Origin: JAIRQX01 sp031556255 | GTDB taxonomy: Bacteria > Chrysiogenota > Deferribacteres > Deferribacterales > JAISNW01 | Length of the DNA: 9,578 nt | Assembly (NCBI GenBank): GCA_031556255.1 | Contig: JAVBTI010000062.1 | Span: forward strand, 1 to 9,578 | Reading direction: 5' to 3' | In this document: positions 7,505 through 9,578 of the stretch, one piece after another | How the letters are laid out: each line of letters opens with the position of its first letter | How positions within the stretch are numbered: position 1 is the stretch's first letter | Notes under the pieces: model-generated | What the model was told of the DNA's origin: nothing | The model's database searches: none | Seen by the model: only the letters and a program-made list of their open reading frames with translations | Program-made: the position numbers and the translations under genes

Positions 7505-7505
7505 C

Positions 7506-7550
7506 AGACTGTCCATAAAGCCGGGTTTTGCCCGGCTTTATGGACAGTCT
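7506..7550. terminator. Perfect 20-bp inverted-repeat hairpin between convergent genes, probable bidirectional terminator
   Basis: The arms at 7506-7525 and 7531-7550 are exact reverse complements around a 5-nt loop (TTTTG). The inner part, AAAGCCGGG-loop-CCCGGCTTT, has the A-tract, GC stem and T-tract layout of an intrinsic terminator that works in both directions. That fits its place between the convergent peroxiredoxin and oxidoreductase genes. The outer 11 bp (AGACTGTCCAT and its complement) make it longer than usual, so a dispersed palindromic repeat is the alternative. No second copy is in this window. Confidence 0.7.
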
Positions 7551-7565
7551 GAAGATCATTCTTTC

Positions 7566-8645
7566 CTATCCTTCACCGTTTTCAGATGTTTTAATAGCTA
7601 AAAACCGCGATCTCATCACCAGCCGCCGTAAAAACGGCAGGTACATAAAGGGTAATTTAAACAATTTTGCAAACAGCTTCAATCTCAGCTTCAAAGTCAG
7701 GCGTTTGTAGGTTTTCAATATATCACCGCCCCGGCGGAATGCGGTGCTTAACGCGTCCGCCGTTTCCATGGCGTAACTCAACCCTTCCAGCGAACTTGGG
7801 CTGATGAAGCCGCCTGACTCGCCTACCAGAAATATATTGTCCTTTCCGCAAATTATCCTGTCCGTCAGAGACGGGCGCGATATCATGCAGGCTTCTGACT
7901 TATCAGGCTTTCCGAACGAATAGCCGAATTTTGTGAGCTTTTGTTTCAGCGTCTGAAAGCGTTCTTTCGGGTTTTTGGGCTGCAGTGCCGCGCCCAGAAT
8001 GCGGTAGCCGTTTTTGTAATTTATCCACGCATAACAGTCGGTGGTTTTTTCATCAAAAATCGCGCCGAAGTAAGGGTCTTCAGCGTCGACCCTGAACCAT
8101 TCCTGGATTGACGTATATCTCCTCACCATGTGCCTGAAAAATGATTTCCTCACTACGGAGTTGGAACCGTCAGCGCCGACTAAGTATGTGCACCTGAGAA
8201 TGCTTTCTCCGGAATCGCCGGATTTATATTTAACTTCAAATCCGTTCCCGGTTTTGCTTATCCCCATACAGCAGGCGCCATGGAAAACATCCACGTTTTT
8301 CTTTTCTCCGGCGAGCGAAAGCAGCCACATGTCAAACTTATGGCGGTCAAGGTTCAGATAAAAGCGCTGATAGTATTTAATCAGCCCGCTTTCGACATCC
8401 AGCGTTTTTACCGCGAAAATCTGCGGGCTTGCCAGGATGTCCGCCTCGATGCACAGGCCAAATTTCGCCATTATTTTTTGTGCATCCGGCGCCAGCAAGC
8501 CGCCGCAGGGTTTTCGAAACCCGCCTTCTTTTTCTGATTTTTTGTCGAGCAGCGCGACTTTGTATTTTTTGTCTATCAGCCGCGCCAGCGTGGCTCCGGC
8601 GGGGCCGCCGCCGACTATAACAATATCGTAGGTGTCAGGAAGCAT
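7566..8645 (-). CDS. FAD-dependent oxidoreductase, geranylgeranyl-reductase family
   Basis: The protein is a 359-aa flavoprotein of the geranylgeranyl-reductase / aromatic-hydroxylase-like fold. The N-terminal dinucleotide-binding motif VGGGPAGA (11-18) starts within a dozen residues of the Met, which supports this start. KPCGG (45-49) is the Pro-Cys-Gly motif typical of geranylgeranyl reductases, and CYAWINYKNG (204-213) sits where that family has its Trp-containing substrate motif. GADG (157-160) and GESGGFISPSSLEGLSYAM (275-293) are the second and third FAD contacts; the last usually reads GDAAG, so Asp to Glu is a variation here. The C-terminal ~40 residues are strongly basic and hydrophobic and may touch the membrane. 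Members reduce isoprenoid double bonds in archaeal lipids, chlorophyll or quinone side chains, but many bacterial members have no known substrate, so a specific reaction is not assigned. The Shine-Dalgarno site is weak (AGGT, 11 nt from ATG). A sigma-70-like promoter lies upstream. Confidence 0.85.
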   Translation of the reverse strand: MLPDTYDIVIVGGGPAGATLARLIDKKYKVALLDKKSEKEGGFRKPCGGLLAPDAQKIMAKFGLCIEADILASPQIFAVKTLDVESGLIKYYQRFYLNLDRHKFDMWLLSLAGEKKNVDVFHGACCMGISKTGNGFEVKYKSGDSGESILRCTYLVGADGSNSVVRKSFFRHMVRRYTSIQEWFRVDAEDPYFGAIFDEKTTDCYAWINYKNGYRILGAALQPKNPKERFQTLKQKLTKFGYSFGKPDKSEACMISRPSLTDRIICGKDNIFLVGESGGFISPSSLEGLSYAMETADALSTAFRRGGDILKTYKRLTLKLRLKLFAKLFKLPFMYLPFLRRLVMRSRFLAIKTSENGEG

Positions 8646-8674
8646 ATAGAATTTTTACCTGCAGTTTTTCAGAT

Positions 8675-8703
8675 ACTATATATAGAATTGTAGGGGCTGT
8701 CCA
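8675..8703 (-). promoter_or_regulatory. Sigma-70-like promoter of the oxidoreductase gene
   Basis: On the minus strand a -35 TGGACA (8698-8703) and a -10 TATAGT (8675-8680) are separated by 17 bp, each matching five of six consensus bases. The predicted start is near 8668, leaving a leader of roughly 22 nt. Confidence 0.5.
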
Positions 8704-8704
8704 G

Positions 8705-8820
8705 TTCTTGGCACGGCCTATTTAAACAAAAAAACTGCCGGTAGGGGATATCCTCACTGCTACAGAAAAGAGTTGAAAAGTAAATCTTCCTGTGGCAATA
8801 ATGTGTAATGATGCCAAGAA
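8705..8820. repeat. Distant 9-bp inverted repeat in a divergent intergenic region
   Basis: TTCTTGGCA at 8705-8713 recurs as its exact reverse complement TGCCAAGAA at 8812-8820, 98 bp apart. One arm abuts the -35 of the oxidoreductase promoter; the other runs into the phospholipase D start region. It could be a pair of regulator half sites or the ends of a small decayed element. Nothing else in the interval codes or folds strongly. Confidence 0.3.
8773..8802 (+). promoter_or_regulatory. Possible promoter of the phospholipase D gene
   Basis: TTGAAA (8773-8778), an 18-bp spacer and AATAAT (8797-8802) give a moderate sigma-70 match. The predicted start, near 8809, would leave almost no leader for ATG 8808 or 8811 and would favour ATG 8820. 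This is weak evidence in AT-rich DNA. Confidence 0.3.
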
Positions 8821-9578
8821 TGAAAATTTACACTGCGTTTTTATATCTCTTGCTTAACATCCTCCTGCTTGGGGGTTGCGCGTCGGTGGTTTACTCCACC
8901 AATGACCTTCCGGATTTAGTTCCTAAATTCGAAATAGAAGCGTTTGATCCTTTGCAGACGCCGATTGGTGAGGTATATGCTTCCACGATAGCCGCGGACA
9001 GCAGCCAGAGCGGCGCCATCCTGCTTGACAGCGGCCAATACGCACTGCTGCACCGCATTGCGTTGACCCGCATGGCCACCCATACCATAGAGCTGCAGAC
9101 ATATATCTATGAAGACGATGTGACAAGCGGCCTTTTGTTGCTCGAAATGGAAAAGGCCGCCGAAAGGGGCGTGAAGGTACGGATAATCGTGGACGACAAC
9201 GGTCTCGGATCCGACCAGTCCGCCGTGATGCTCTTGAATTATCACCCCAACATCGAAGTAAAGGTGTTCAACCCGTTCAAATACCGCGCCCGTATATCGC
9301 GCTATCCACAGATGCTTTTTGACCTGGGGCGGCTGAACTACCGCATGCACAACAAGCTTTTCATAGTGGATGACGCGGCGGTAATCATAGGCGGGCGCAA
9401 TGTGGCGGGCAACTATTTTGATAACGACGCAAGCGTTAATTTTTCCGATACCGATGTGCTTTTTTTAGGCGGGCTGGCACGGGAGGCTGTTACGAGCTTC
9501 AACGAGTACTGGAACTACCATAAGGCAATTCCGGTTTCCGCCTTTCCGAATCAGGACGAGCCTGAACGGCTTGATAAA
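8808..9578 (+). CDS. clsC: ClsC-like cardiolipin synthase / phospholipase D lipoprotein, 3' end cut by window
   Basis: The reading frame is open from 8808 to the window edge (257 codons, no stop), so only the N-terminal half is present; E. coli ClsC is about 470 aa. Phospholipase D-type synthases of this clade transfer phosphatidyl groups to make cardiolipin; E. coli ClsC uses phosphatidylethanolamine as donor and needs YmdB. The N-terminus is a lipoprotein signal ending LLLGGC, with lipidated Cys24. Family segments follow in order: TIELQTYIYEDD (93-104), RGVKVRIIVDDNG (120-132), HPNIEVKVFNPF (146-157) and the first HKD motif HNKLFIVD (His181, Lys183, Asp188) with GGRN (195-198). The second HKD lies beyond the window. 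ATGs at 8808, 8811 and 8820 are all possible; none has a clear Shine-Dalgarno site, and the signal peptide works from each. It is divergent from the oxidoreductase gene. The family is secure; cardiolipin synthesis rather than another phospholipase D activity is inferred. Confidence 0.88.
   Translation, partial: MMPRMKIYTAFLYLLLNILLLGGCASVVYSTNDLPDLVPKFEIEAFDPLQTPIGEVYASTIAADSSQSGAILLDSGQYALLHRIALTRMATHTIELQTYIYEDDVTSGLLLLEMEKAAERGVKVRIIVDDNGLGSDQSAVMLLNYHPNIEVKVFNPFKYRARISRYPQMLFDLGRLNYRMHNKLFIVDDAAVIIGGRNVAGNYFDNDASVNFSDTDVLFLGGLAREAVTSFNEYWNYHKAIPVSAFPNQDEPERLDK

Noticed and set aside
8709..8724. Second TGGCACG motif, considered as a plus-strand sigma-54 promoter for the phospholipase D gene
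   Set aside because: The -12 position reads ATTTA with no GC at the required spacing, so the invariant element is missing.
8694..8820. A MITE or insertion-sequence remnant between the oxidoreductase and phospholipase D genes
   Set aside because: GGGGCTGTCC looks like some insertion-sequence ends, but there is no matching end, no target duplication, and the far repeat arm runs into the signal-peptide coding start.
8916..9350. Minus-strand open frame of 144 codons
   Set aside because: It overlaps the ClsC-like gene, whose plus-strand frame shows a signal peptide, HKD motif and family spacing throughout.

Overview
The window looks like chromosomal DNA from a diderm (Gram-negative) bacterium. 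It encodes an outer-membrane efflux channel with a lipoprotein signal, a complete MacA/MacB pump and a second lipoprotein (phospholipase D family). A sigma-54-type promoter and strong Shine-Dalgarno sites support this. The taxon cannot be fixed from the sequence; no rRNA, tRNA, phage, transposase or CRISPR array was seen.

Layout. (1) 36-4572, minus strand: a tight three-gene operon, macA, macB, then an outer-membrane factor. It encodes a complete MacAB-TolC-type efflux machine: inner-membrane ABC transporter, periplasmic adaptor and outer-membrane duct. The genes overlap or nearly touch. The 180-bp leader upstream of macA holds a near-perfect -24/-12 (sigma-54) promoter and, about 65-75 bp further upstream, a perfect inverted repeat placed like an activator site. 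(2) 4753-6735, minus strand: a P1B-3 (CopB-type, CPH motif) copper-translocating ATPase. (3) 6894-7475, plus strand, divergent from the ATPase: a typical 2-Cys peroxiredoxin with a textbook sigma-70 promoter and an inverted repeat just upstream that could be an operator. (4) 7476-7565: a convergent intergenic region with two strong hairpins, one a perfect 20-bp inverted repeat. (5) 7566-8645, minus strand: an FAD-dependent oxidoreductase of the geranylgeranyl-reductase type. (6) 8808 to the window end, plus strand, divergent from (5): a ClsC-like cardiolipin synthase / phospholipase D lipoprotein, cut off by the window edge after its first HKD motif.

Theme. Most of the genes suit envelope maintenance and stress defence: copper export, peroxide removal, drug or peptide/lipid efflux, and membrane-lipid or isoprenoid metabolism. 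The gene families are known. The more original content is in the control regions, chiefly the apparent sigma-54 control of macAB, the palindrome between the copper ATPase and peroxiredoxin genes, and the long hairpin after the peroxiredoxin gene. I saw no clear previously undescribed multi-gene system.
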